Part shown: in pieces, positions 18,471-26,975 of the stretch
How the letters are laid out: every line of letters starts with the position of its first letter
How positions within the stretch are numbered: position 1 is the stretch's first letter
Source: Verrucomicrobiales bacterium
Lineage (GTDB): Bacteria > Verrucomicrobiota > Verrucomicrobiae > Limisphaerales > UBA1100
Assembly: GCA_002721895.1 (NCBI GenBank)
Contig: PBLV01000067.1
Location: 1-64,000 of the forward strand
DNA length: 64,000 nt
Direction: 5' to 3'
Made by a program: the position numbers and the translations under genes
Notes under the pieces: model-generated
What the model was told of the DNA's origin: nothing
What the model saw: the letters and a program-made list of their open reading frames with translations, nothing else
Database searches by the model: none

Positions 18471-20576
18471 GTGCGGGAGCTGGGAACGGGAGGGTTGAGC
18501 GTGGTGTGGCTGGCGCAGGATTTAAACCTGAGTGCGCCCGTGGCGATCAAGTTGATGGCACCGCAGGTGACGCAGACTCCGGAGATGCTAGCGGCGCTGC
18601 AACGGGAGGTGTTGCGCACGCGCCAGATTGGACACCCGAACATTATTCATGTGCATGAATTCTGGCAGCTGGAAGGGGAACAGCCTTTCATTACCCTGGA
18701 GTATGTGAAGGGTACGAATCTTGAGCAAGTGGGCAAGGCGGCGGCACGCGGTTTTCTAACGTGGGACAAGATCAAGAATTACATGACCCAGCTTTGTGAC
18801 GGTCTGGAACATGCGCATCGGCTTCACATTGCGCATCGGGATGTGAACCCGAGCAACCTGATGGTTGATGAGACAGGCAACCTGCGGCTGATGGATTTTG
18901 GCATTGCGGCGGTGATGTCGGAGACATGGAAGACGACGATGTTGCTGCATAACGTGAGCGGCACGTTGAATTACATGAGCCCGCAGCAGATCCGCAATGA
19001 GCCACCGCGGGCAACGGATGACATTTATTCGGTGGGCACGACGATCTTTCAACTGATGACCGGGCAAACGCCATTCCATGACGGGGACATCATGGAGCAG
19101 GCGCTGAAGGAAAAGCCGGAGACAGTTTCGGAGCGGCGCAAAAAGCTGGGCTTGCCCGGGGATGTGCCGGGTTACGTGGATACGCTGGTGGCGCGGTGTC
19201 TGGAGAAGGATCCACGCAACCGCCCGCAAAGGGCGTACTTGGTGGCGGAATGGATTCGCATGGTGGGCAAGAGTTCGCAATTGAAGACAGGGGATCCGTG
19301 GGATTGGGGCGTCTCGAATGAATCCGTGCCCGCGGGAGAGTCCAAGGCACCGGCGGCCTCCAAGCGGCCGGGGGAAAGGCCGGTGGCGGAGAAGGCCGCG
19401 CTCAAAGAGGAGCGGAGTGGCAAGCCGGAGGTGGCCAAGGCAAAGCCCGCGCCGGCGAAAGCGGCGGAAGGTGGTGCGGGAAAAAAGTCAACGGTGCCAT
19501 TAAAAACCGGGGTTCCCGAGTTGGAGCCTGAGGAAGGTGGGGTTTCAACAAAGTTGTACGCGGCTGCGGCAGTTTGCTTGTTGTTGATCGTGGGGCAGTG
19601 GATCTGGGGTAATTGGGGGGGAGAGGAAGACCCGACGGGTGGGCAGGCAGAAATCAAGGCGAACACAAATGCATTGGCAAAGATTACGGAGAGGACGGAT
19701 TTTAACAGGATTGAGAAAAGGGATGCGAAGGGTGGAGTGCTGGGATCGGGTGCGGAATTGTTCGAGGGAGACGAAGGGCAGTGGTTTGTGAAGGGCAGCC
19801 AAGAGGCATACAGTGGGTTGCTGGTGGATTTTCACACGAATGAAGTGAAAGCTTATGAAGGGGAACTGGTGAAGGGAGTGCCGGAGGGAGTGCATCGAGC
19901 GTGGGGTGCGAACGGGCGGAAGCTGATGCAGGGGATTTACGTGGACGGAAATCGGCACGGGATTTGGAATGAATGGCACACGAACGGGATGGAAAAACTG
20001 GAGGGGGAATACGCGAACGGGCTCAGGGAGGGAATGTGGAAAGGATGGCATCCGAATGGACGTGAGAGAATTTTTGGACGTTACGTGAAGGGAAAACGGG
20101 AGGGTGAATGGCAGTCATTGCACGCGAACGGGACCAAGCAAATGACTTGGAATTGCCGCAGTGGGGGCTTGGCGGGCACGGTTAAGACATGGTACGCGGA
20201 CGGGCAACGGGAGAGCGAGGGGGTTTACAACGCGGGCAACCGGGTGCAGTGGCGGGAATGGGATTTCTCGGGCCAGCAGCGGGTTTTGGCAAACTGGAAC
20301 ATGGATGGGTCGCCCAAGGTGGGGGCGGTGGCCGCCAAGGCACTGGGCCGGTCGGTGGTGTGGACGGTGGGAACGGGGCAGCGGCCCATTGACCAGGCCT
20401 ACTTGGGGTACCCGGTGACCATGTTGAGGATTGCGTTTGGTACGCCGGATGTGGAATTGCCGGCGGCATGGACCTATCGAGGGCTGCAAATTCACGACGT
20501 GCGCAACAACAAACGATTCCAGTCCGCCACGTTTCGGCTGCGCGATGGCAAGGTGATTGACGTGGCCTTGGAATAA
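18471..20576 (+). CDS. Ser/Thr protein kinase with TM helix and MORN-type repeats
   Basis: 701 residues as drawn. The kinase motifs are complete: glycine loop ELGTGGLSVV starting at residue 3, VAIK with Lys27, HRDVNPSN near 122-129, DFG near 142, and GTLNYMSPQQ. An Ala/Lys/Pro-rich linker follows, then one transmembrane helix (about 361-380, AAAAVCLLLIVGQWIW). The C-terminal part has five or six YwqK/MORN_2-like repeats (WHTNGMEKLEGEYANGLREG, WHPNGRERIFGRY) that would lie outside the membrane. The GTG at 18471 is a poor start because the first kinase strand (GRFELV) lies upstream in the same frame, reachable from the FHA ORF by a one-base shift. A membrane receptor kinase is the likely reading; its signal is unknown. 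Confidence 0.85.
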   Translation: MRELGTGGLSVVWLAQDLNLSAPVAIKLMAPQVTQTPEMLAALQREVLRTRQIGHPNIIHVHEFWQLEGEQPFITLEYVKGTNLEQVGKAAARGFLTWDKIKNYMTQLCDGLEHAHRLHIAHRDVNPSNLMVDETGNLRLMDFGIAAVMSETWKTTMLLHNVSGTLNYMSPQQIRNEPPRATDDIYSVGTTIFQLMTGQTPFHDGDIMEQALKEKPETVSERRKKLGLPGDVPGYVDTLVARCLEKDPRNRPQRAYLVAEWIRMVGKSSQLKTGDPWDWGVSNESVPAGESKAPAASKRPGERPVAEKAALKEERSGKPEVAKAKPAPAKAAEGGAGKKSTVPLKTGVPELEPEEGGVSTKLYAAAAVCLLLIVGQWIWGNWGGEEDPTGGQAEIKANTNALAKITERTDFNRIEKRDAKGGVLGSGAELFEGDEGQWFVKGSQEAYSGLLVDFHTNEVKAYEGELVKGVPEGVHRAWGANGRKLMQGIYVDGNRHGIWNEWHTNGMEKLEGEYANGLREGMWKGWHPNGRERIFGRYVKGKREGEWQSLHANGTKQMTWNCRSGGLAGTVKTWYADGQRESEGVYNAGNRVQWREWDFSGQQRVLANWNMDGSPKVGAVAAKALGRSVVWTVGTGQRPIDQAYLGYPVTMLRIAFGTPDVELPAAWTYRGLQIHDVRNNKRFQSATFRLRDGKVIDVALE

Positions 20577-20591
20577 ACGCCACCTTGCGCG

Positions 20592-23500
20592 ATGCCACGT
20601 GAAAAACAGGCCGCCGATGCACCGGGGAGTTGGCGGATTCATGTGGACACGGGGGGGACATTCACAGACGCGCTGGGCGTGGGACCCGATGGGCGACGCT
20701 GGAGAGGGAAACTGTTGTCTTCGGATGAAGCACCAGGGAAAGCAGTGCGTGAGTTGACCGGGGTAGGGGAAGGCGAGGCGCTGCCACCGGTGCAGATGCG
20801 CCTGGCGACCACGCGGGGGACGAATGCGCTTCTGGAGGAGAATGGGGCTGAAGTCGTTTTCTTCGTCACCGAAGGGTTCGGGGATTTGCTTCGAATTGGG
20901 GATCAACGCCGGCCGGACTTGTTCACCCTGAATGTTACCAAGCCCGCGCCCTTGCATGCGGCGGTGGTAGAGGTTGGCGGACGTATGGATCCGGGAGGCG
21001 ACGAGGTGTTGCCTTTGGATTTGGAATCTGCACGAGGCGCGGCCCGGGAGCAAGTGGCGGCAGGAAGGCGCGTGGCGGCGACTTGCCTGCTGCACAGTTA
21101 TCGGAATGATGAGCATGAGCAGGCTTTGAAGGAGTGCCTGCTGGATTGCGGGTTTGAGTTTGTGGCGTGTTCCTCGGAATTGGCGCCATTCATCAAAGTG
21201 CTGCCGCGGGCGGAGACGGTGGTGGTGGATGCCTACCTGGGGCCATTGATGAGGGAATATCTGGACGCTGTACAGGGAGCGTTGGGGGATGGAACGTTGC
21301 GGGTAATGACGAGTGCTGGCGGGCTTGTGTCGCGGGAGAAATATCAGGCCAAGGACAGTCTCTTGAGTGGGCCGGCCGGGGGGGTGGTAGGCGCGGCAGC
21401 GGTGGCGCGTCGAGCGGGGTTGAGCCGTGTGGTGACATTCGACATGGGGGGGACGAGCACGGATGTATCACGGTTTGACGGGGATTTTAATTACTGCGAA
21501 ACGCACACCGTGGGCCGTGCGAGGCTGATGGCGCCGGCGCTGCGAATTGAGACGGTGGCTGCGGGTGGAGGATCCATTTGCTCGGCTGACAACGGATTGC
21601 TTCGGGTTGGGCCAGAAAGCGCGGGGGCGCATCCGGGACCGGCTTGTTATGGCGCGGGTGGTCCGTTGACGATTACAGATGTGAATTTGTTGTTGGGGCG
21701 GCTGGACTTGGAGACATTCAACTTGCCGGTGTATCCGAAGGCTTCGGAATCGGCTTTCAACACGGCGCAGGCGCTGCATGGAGGCACCCGGGAAGAGGTG
21801 CTTCAAGGGCTTCTGGAAATCGCGAATGAGCGGATGGCGAACGTGATTCGAAAGATTTCAGTGAGGGAGGGATATGATGTGACGGACCATGCGTTGGTGG
21901 CGTTTGGGGGTGCTGGCGGGCAACATGCTTGTGGGGTGGCTGAGCTATTGGGGATGGAACGGATTTTGTTTCCAGCGGATGCCGGCTTGCTGAGCGCATT
22001 TGGACTGGAGCAGGCGCGGGTTGAACGTATTGCGGAGGCGCAGGTCTTGAAGGCGTGGAGTGAAGCGGAAGGGGAATTGTCGGGGATGTGTGAGGCGATG
22101 GGGCAACAGGCGGTGACGGAACTGACCGTGGAGGGCGTGGGTACTGTGGATGTGCGGCGGCGGACGGCCCTGATGCGCTTTGGCGGGCAGGAATCCGTGC
22201 TGGAGGTGGACTTTGCCAGAACGGATGAGGTGAAGGAACTGTTCCTTGGTCGGTATCAGGAAACGTTTGGTTATGTGCCGAGTGATCGTGAGATCGAGGT
22301 CGTTTCGTTGCGAGTGATCGCGTCCACGCTGGAAGAGGCGTTGGAAGAGGAGCGGTTTAATGCGAGCCGGGAAACGGAGGCGTCGAGAGTGGTGCAGGCG
22401 TTTCATGCGGGTGAATGGCGGGAGACGCCGGTGTATGCTCGGGATGACTTGGGTGAAGGTGCCGTGTTGATGGGGCCGGCGGTGGTGTCGGATGCATTTG
22501 GCACGCTTGTAGTGGATTGCGGCTGGCGCGGGATGGTGGGTACGGAAGGGAGCTTACTGCTGGAACGGTGCGGAGACGGGAGGCATTCGGAAGGGAAGTT
22601 GCGAGTGGCGGGGCATGAGATATTTACGAATCGTTTAACGGCGGTGGTTGAGGAGATGGGGGCGCAACTGGAGCGTACGGCAATTTCGACAAACATTAAG
22701 GAGCGATTGGATTTTTCCTGCGCTCTTCTTGATGCGAAGGGGCGCTTGATTGTGAATGCGCCGCACATTCCAGTCCACTTAGGGGCACTTGGGTTGTGTG
22801 TGCGCGAGGTTGCGGCGCGGCTTGAATTGGGGGCGGGCGATGTGGCGGTGACGAATCATCCGGCCTTCGGTGGGTCACATTTACCGGATGTGACGTTGAT
22901 TGCGCCGGTGATGGATGATGCGGGCGTGCTTATGGGATACGTGGCGAACCGGGCGCACCACGCCGAAATTGGCGGGATAGTGCCGGGGTCAATGTCACCG
23001 GAGGCGCGGGTTCTGGAGGAGGAAGGGGTGGTCATTGCCCCACAGTATTTGTTCAAGGGCGGAAAGGCGTGCGGGGTGGGACTTGAGGCTTGCTTGCGCG
23101 AGGCGCGTTTCCCGACCCGATGCTTGGAGGAAAACTTGGCGGACCTTCAAGCGCAGGTGGCCGCCATTCGAAGAGGAGAACAAGCATGGCGCCGAGTGGT
23201 GGGTGAGTTTGGAGCGGAGACGGTGTGTGGGCAGATGGATCGAATCCGACAGCGTGCGGCAGCGGCGGTTGATAGTTGGCTGGTCAAGTGGGAGGGCAAG
23301 GATTTGCAATCGGAACAGAAATTGGACAACGGGGCTGTCCTGAAGGTGCGGGTGACTGTTTTGAACGGACGGATGGTGGTGGATTTTACAGGGACATCGG
23401 CGATGGATGTAGGTTGCTTAAACGCGACACCCGCGATTGTGCGAAGTGTGTTGGTTTATGTACTTCGTCTGCTGGTGGGTGAGGAGATGCCTCTGAACGA

Positions 23501-24149
23501 GGGACTGCTGGAGCCGGTGGAAGTGGTTTTGCCACAGTGTTTTTTAAACCCTGTTTTTGGCGGAGATGCAGCGGTCGTTCCTGCGGTATTCGGTGGAAAT
23601 GTGGAAGTGAGCCAGCGTCTAGCGGATATGTTGCTGCTGGCGTTCGGCGTGGCGGCGTGTGGGCAGGGAACCATGAACAACTGGGTTATGGGGGATTCGC
23701 GACGGAGTTATTATGAGACCATCGGTGGAGGTGGGGGGGCTGCGGACGGTTGTGAGGGAGGATCGGGAATGCATGTACACATGAGTAATACGGCGATTAC
23801 CGATCCTGAAATTCTGGAATGGCGTTTCCCAGTTCGGCTGTGGCGTTTCGCCCTTCGCAAAGGGAGCGGCGGCGATGGCCAGTGGCGGGGCGGTGATGGG
23901 TTGGTGCGGGAGGTTGAGTTTTTGGCTCCTTTAAGCGTCTCGCTGCTAGGGTTGCGGCGGGATGAGGGGCCGGAGGGATTGGCGGGCGGATTAGTGGGCA
24001 GTCGTGGGAGGCAAACAATGGTTCGGGCGGATGGGCATGCGGAGGTGTTGGACTACGCGGTGTGTTTAAAGGTGGGCCGGGGTGACCGGTTGGTCATGGA
24101 GACGCCGGGCGGTGGAGGATATGGATCGTCCGCGAGGACGAATTCGTAA
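20592..24149 (+). CDS. Fused hydantoinase A/B, 5-oxoprolinase type
   Basis: 1185 residues. The first half (about 1-660) is hydantoinase A-like: HVDTGGTFTDALGV near residue 17, FDMGGTSTDVSRFDG, ACYGAGGPLTITDVN and VAFGGAGGQHACGV, all typical nucleotide and substrate elements of ATP-dependent oxoprolinases. The second half (from about 670) is hydantoinase B-like: GHEIFTNRLTAVVEEMG, AISTNIKERLDFSCALLD, VTNHPAFGGSHLPDVTLIAP, ANRAHHAEIGGIVPGSMS. The single-chain A+B order and length are those of eukaryotic-type 5-oxoprolinase, which opens 5-oxoproline to glutamate using ATP; a hydantoin or related lactam substrate is also possible. It starts 15 bases after the kinase gene. Confidence 0.88.
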   Translation: MPREKQAADAPGSWRIHVDTGGTFTDALGVGPDGRRWRGKLLSSDEAPGKAVRELTGVGEGEALPPVQMRLATTRGTNALLEENGAEVVFFVTEGFGDLLRIGDQRRPDLFTLNVTKPAPLHAAVVEVGGRMDPGGDEVLPLDLESARGAAREQVAAGRRVAATCLLHSYRNDEHEQALKECLLDCGFEFVACSSELAPFIKVLPRAETVVVDAYLGPLMREYLDAVQGALGDGTLRVMTSAGGLVSREKYQAKDSLLSGPAGGVVGAAAVARRAGLSRVVTFDMGGTSTDVSRFDGDFNYCETHTVGRARLMAPALRIETVAAGGGSICSADNGLLRVGPESAGAHPGPACYGAGGPLTITDVNLLLGRLDLETFNLPVYPKASESAFNTAQALHGGTREEVLQGLLEIANERMANVIRKISVREGYDVTDHALVAFGGAGGQHACGVAELLGMERILFPADAGLLSAFGLEQARVERIAEAQVLKAWSEAEGELSGMCEAMGQQAVTELTVEGVGTVDVRRRTALMRFGGQESVLEVDFARTDEVKELFLGRYQETFGYVPSDREIEVVSLRVIASTLEEALEEERFNASRETEASRVVQAFHAGEWRETPVYARDDLGEGAVLMGPAVVSDAFGTLVVDCGWRGMVGTEGSLLLERCGDGRHSEGKLRVAGHEIFTNRLTAVVEEMGAQLERTAISTNIKERLDFSCALLDAKGRLIVNAPHIPVHLGALGLCVREVAARLELGAGDVAVTNHPAFGGSHLPDVTLIAPVMDDAGVLMGYVANRAHHAEIGGIVPGSMSPEARVLEEEGVVIAPQYLFKGGKACGVGLEACLREARFPTRCLEENLADLQAQVAAIRRGEQAWRRVVGEFGAETVCGQMDRIRQRAAAAVDSWLVKWEGKDLQSEQKLDNGAVLKVRVTVLNGRMVVDFTGTSAMDVGCLNATPAIVRSVLVYVLRLLVGEEMPLNEGLLEPVEVVLPQCFLNPVFGGDAAVVPAVFGGNVEVSQRLADMLLLAFGVAACGQGTMNNWVMGDSRRSYYETIGGGGGAADGCEGGSGMHVHMSNTAITDPEILEWRFPVRLWRFALRKGSGGDGQWRGGDGLVREVEFLAPLSVSLLGLRRDEGPEGLAGGLVGSRGRQTMVRADGHAEVLDYAVCLKVGRGDRLVMETPGGGGYGSSARTNS

Positions 24150-24158
24150 TCTGCGGTT

Positions 24159-25379
24159 CTAGTTGCCGATGGCAAACAGTTGTGTGTAGGTGCGGATGTA
24201 CATGATGCCGTTGGAGATGGCGGGCGTGGTGTGGCAGGTGTCGTCCAAGTCGTTCTCAGCCAGCAGGCCAAACTCACCGTCGCCCCGCAGGACGACTATT
24301 TTGCCGCTGGCTTCGGCGCAATAAATCTTGCCGTTGGCGGCCACGGGGCTGCCGAGGAATCGGCCGCTGCGAATGGCCCGCTCAGTCCATTTCACCTTGC
24401 CGGTTGCGGCGTCAGCGCAGGTGACAACGCCCTGATCATTCCAGAGAAAAAGGTTTTTTCCGAGCAACAGGAGAGTGGGGATATGCGGGACACTTTTCTC
24501 GATGCGCCAAGCTTCCTCCATGAGTCCGCCCTTGGGGCGGAGGGCGACGACGTGCTTGAGATTGGTGACAAATCCGCAGGTGCCAATGACCAGATCACCG
24601 GCGATGATGGGGGAACCGATGGCACGTTCCTTAGCGGGCTTGCCAAAGACGTCGTTCTCCCAGTTGACCTTGCCGGTGGCAGGATCAATGCCGGTGATGC
24701 CGTGGTGCCAGTTGGTGAAGATTAATTCGGGGTCGCGGCCGGGTGCCTGGTAGAGGCACGGTGTAGAATAGGTGAGGCGCTGGCTTTGTCGCGGGGTTTT
24801 CCATTTCAAGGCGCCACTGGCCTTGTCGACGGCAATAAGGGAACTGTCTCCGTCCTGGTCATTGTTTAAAACAACGAGGTCTCCCAAAATAATGGGGGAG
24901 GCGCCAAAACCGTGACCGCCCTTGACGGGGCCAAGATTGGCCCTCCATATCACTGTGCCATCGTGTTTGAAGGCGATTAGCGTAAGGGCCTCGGGGGTGC
25001 CCCAGGTGAAGTAGACGCCGGAGTGATCCGCGGCGGGAGTGGTGGAGGCGAAGCTGTTTTGTTTGTGGTGGCGATGCTTGTCGGCGGTAAAAGATTTTTT
25101 CCAGACGATTTTCCCAGTCTTGGTGTTCAGTCCCACAGCGGTTCGTTGGCCAGTGTTCTCGTTGGCGCAAAGGAGGTAGACGCGATCTTCCCACACGATG
25201 GGCGAGCCGTGGCCCACGCCGGGGAGTGGTGTCTTCCATTTGATTTGGTCTGGTTTCCACTGCACGGGGATGGGGGCGGCAGACACACCTGCTCCGTTGG
25301 GGCCACGAAAGCGCGGCCAGTTTTCCGCGGCCAGAGTGGCGGTCAATGCCAAGGTGACGAGGAGTGTGCGTGTTCTCAT
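24159..25379 (-). CDS. Secreted PQQ-like beta-propeller protein
   Basis: 406 residues from the ATG complementary to 25377-25379; signal peptide MRTRTLLVTLALTATLAAE. The mature N-terminus NWPRFRGPNGAGVS is the common start of PVC PQQ-repeat proteins. About seven blades are visible with repeated W-K-x-x-L/G-K-x-x-W and G-S-P-I/V strands (WKTPLPGVGHGSPIVWEDRV, VDKASGALKWKTP, DAATGKVKWTERA, GSPVAANGKIYCAEASGKIV). Such propellers may bind PQQ or simply act as scaffolds; conserved PQQ ligands cannot be verified by eye. An upstream in-frame extension to 25892 is not supported because it lacks a signal and overlaps the plus-strand gene. It is convergent with the hydantoinase gene (9-base gap). Confidence 0.85.
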   Translation of the reverse strand: MRTRTLLVTLALTATLAAENWPRFRGPNGAGVSAAPIPVQWKPDQIKWKTPLPGVGHGSPIVWEDRVYLLCANENTGQRTAVGLNTKTGKIVWKKSFTADKHRHHKQNSFASTTPAADHSGVYFTWGTPEALTLIAFKHDGTVIWRANLGPVKGGHGFGASPIILGDLVVLNNDQDGDSSLIAVDKASGALKWKTPRQSQRLTYSTPCLYQAPGRDPELIFTNWHHGITGIDPATGKVNWENDVFGKPAKERAIGSPIIAGDLVIGTCGFVTNLKHVVALRPKGGLMEEAWRIEKSVPHIPTLLLLGKNLFLWNDQGVVTCADAATGKVKWTERAIRSGRFLGSPVAANGKIYCAEASGKIVVLRGDGEFGLLAENDLDDTCHTTPAISNGIMYIRTYTQLFAIGN

Positions 25380-25475
25380 CGGCAGGAGGGTAATCGAAGG
25401 GGGCCGGGGGTGCAACGGGATGTTGATAGGCTGTCTCTCGTTGCCAACACGCGATGGATGGTCTAGACTTCCTGC

Positions 25476-25922
25476 ATGAAGCCACTTGCCGAAACGTTGT
25501 TTGTGATGGGGTTGATTCTTGCCATGGTGACCGGTGCTCGGGCGGAGGATGAAAAGGCGCGGTTTGCCAAGTTCGAGAAGGAATTGTCTGGCGTGAAATT
25601 CGTTGGTCATTTCACCATCGATGGTCGGGGTGGTGCCTCGGGGGAGGAGTACACGATCCTGAGCGTCAAGAAGATGGAGAAAGGCGATTTGTGGTTGTTC
25701 AAGGCGCGGGTGAAATATGGCAAGACGGACCTGACTCTGCCTATGCCTCTGCCAGTAAAATGGGCGGGCGACAAGCCGGTGATCGCGATGGACAATGTGA
25801 AGATTATTGGTTTGGGGACGTTCAGTTCTCACGTGGTGATTGATGGCGCGCGTTATGCGGGCACTTGGCAGCACGGCAAGGTGGGAGGGCACCTGTATGG
25901 CCGGATCGAAAAGGTGAAATGA
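25476..25922 (+). CDS. Small secreted protein of unknown function
   Basis: 148 residues; signal peptide MKPLAETLFVMGLILAMVTGARA with likely cleavage after ARA. The mature part is beta-rich with alternating charged strands (FVGHFTIDGRGGASGEEYTI, KARVKYGKTDLTLPMPLPVK, WQHGKVGGHLYGRIEKVK), which suggests a small lipocalin-like or single-domain beta barrel; no family recognised. The start codon is ATG with no strong ribosome site. Its stop overlaps the next ORF by 4 bases (ATGA), so the two are translationally coupled and probably act together. Confidence 0.7.
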   Translation: MKPLAETLFVMGLILAMVTGARAEDEKARFAKFEKELSGVKFVGHFTIDGRGGASGEEYTILSVKKMEKGDLWLFKARVKYGKTDLTLPMPLPVKWAGDKPVIAMDNVKIIGLGTFSSHVVIDGARYAGTWQHGKVGGHLYGRIEKVK

Positions 25923-26899
25923 CGGCGCGCGTTCTGGCGGGTTTTCTGTGGGTGGTTGGCGCGCTTGGGGTATTGGCGTCTGATGGCGTGCCTTTGGCGC
26001 GGGGGGTGAAGATTGTGTTCATGACGCAAGAAGAGGGGATGGCCTTTCTTGGTCGCGCGGATGAATTTGTCAAAGCGCTTAGTCCGATTGACCGCTCCGC
26101 TCGCTTGCGCGTGGCTCGCGCCGTGGGGCAAGGGGAATACTTGAATCATGTGCGAAAACAAGTGAGAGACTGGAGTCCGGATGAAAACGCCAAGCTCGTT
26201 GATTGTATTGGGGATTTGCGTGGCCGACTGAAGGGCTACAGGCTGCCATGGCCAGAGACCATTGGATTAGTCAAGACTACCGGTGCTGAGGAGGGGGGCG
26301 CGGCGTACACTCGGGGCCATGTGATTGTATTTCCAGTCTCACGGTTGGAACAACCCAAGGACAAGTTGCGTCGACTGTTGTTGCATGAATTGTTTCACGT
26401 GCTGAGCCGTGCAAATCCGCAGTTGGCTGACCAGTTGTATGCGGTGGTAGGGTTTTCAAAGGCGGCACCTTTGCAGTTTCCCCGCCAATTGGCTGACCGT
26501 AAGCTGACCAACCCGGATGCGCCCTTTAATCGGCATGTCATCGAAGTGATGCATAAGGGCAAACCGGTGATAGTGGCTCCCATTTTGTATTCGCGCGTGG
26601 CGAAGTATGATGAGGAGAAGGGAGGCCCCTTTTTTCGTTATCTGATTTTTCGCCTGCTTGTGCTAAACCCTTGTGATCATTCCGAGGCGGCACGGGACAA
26701 GGCTGGCAGGTTGACTCTGCTGGAGCCCGAACAGGCTGAGGGGTTCCATGAGAAAATCGGCCGCAACACCAAGTACATCATTCACCCGGAGGAAACGATG
26801 GCGGACAACTTTGTCTATATGGTTACGGACCGGAAAGGATTGCCCAACCCGGAGATTGTGGAAAAGATGCGCCTCATTTTGTTGGGCAAAAAGAAATGA
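25919..26899 (+). CDS. Putative secreted zinc metallopeptidase (HExxH)
   Basis: 326 residues from the ATG at 25919, which overlaps the upstream stop as ATGA; the longer frame from 25865 would run inside the upstream gene. The N-terminus (VLAGFLWVVGALGVLASDG) is a probable signal peptide. The key motif is HELFH at residues 156-160 within RRLLLHELFHVLSRANP, the HExxH signature of zincins; a candidate third ligand is the Glu pair in IIHPEETMADNFVYM (about 288-302). No specific peptidase family recognised. Coupling to the small secreted protein upstream suggests a secreted pair, possibly enzyme plus chaperone or inhibitor; that part is speculation. Confidence 0.65.
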   Translation: MTARVLAGFLWVVGALGVLASDGVPLARGVKIVFMTQEEGMAFLGRADEFVKALSPIDRSARLRVARAVGQGEYLNHVRKQVRDWSPDENAKLVDCIGDLRGRLKGYRLPWPETIGLVKTTGAEEGGAAYTRGHVIVFPVSRLEQPKDKLRRLLLHELFHVLSRANPQLADQLYAVVGFSKAAPLQFPRQLADRKLTNPDAPFNRHVIEVMHKGKPVIVAPILYSRVAKYDEEKGGPFFRYLIFRLLVLNPCDHSEAARDKAGRLTLLEPEQAEGFHEKIGRNTKYIIHPEETMADNFVYMVTDRKGLPNPEIVEKMRLILLGKKK

Positions 26900-26975
26900 G
26901 ATTGTGGGCTGTTTTAGTTAGGGGAAAGTTTGTGCATGAATAGCCGCGAAGACAGCGGGTCAATTTAGATATCCA

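Noticed and set aside
20115..21116. 333-residue minus-strand ORF
   Set aside because: It spans two well-supported plus-strand genes (kinase and hydantoinase) and has no recognisable motif.
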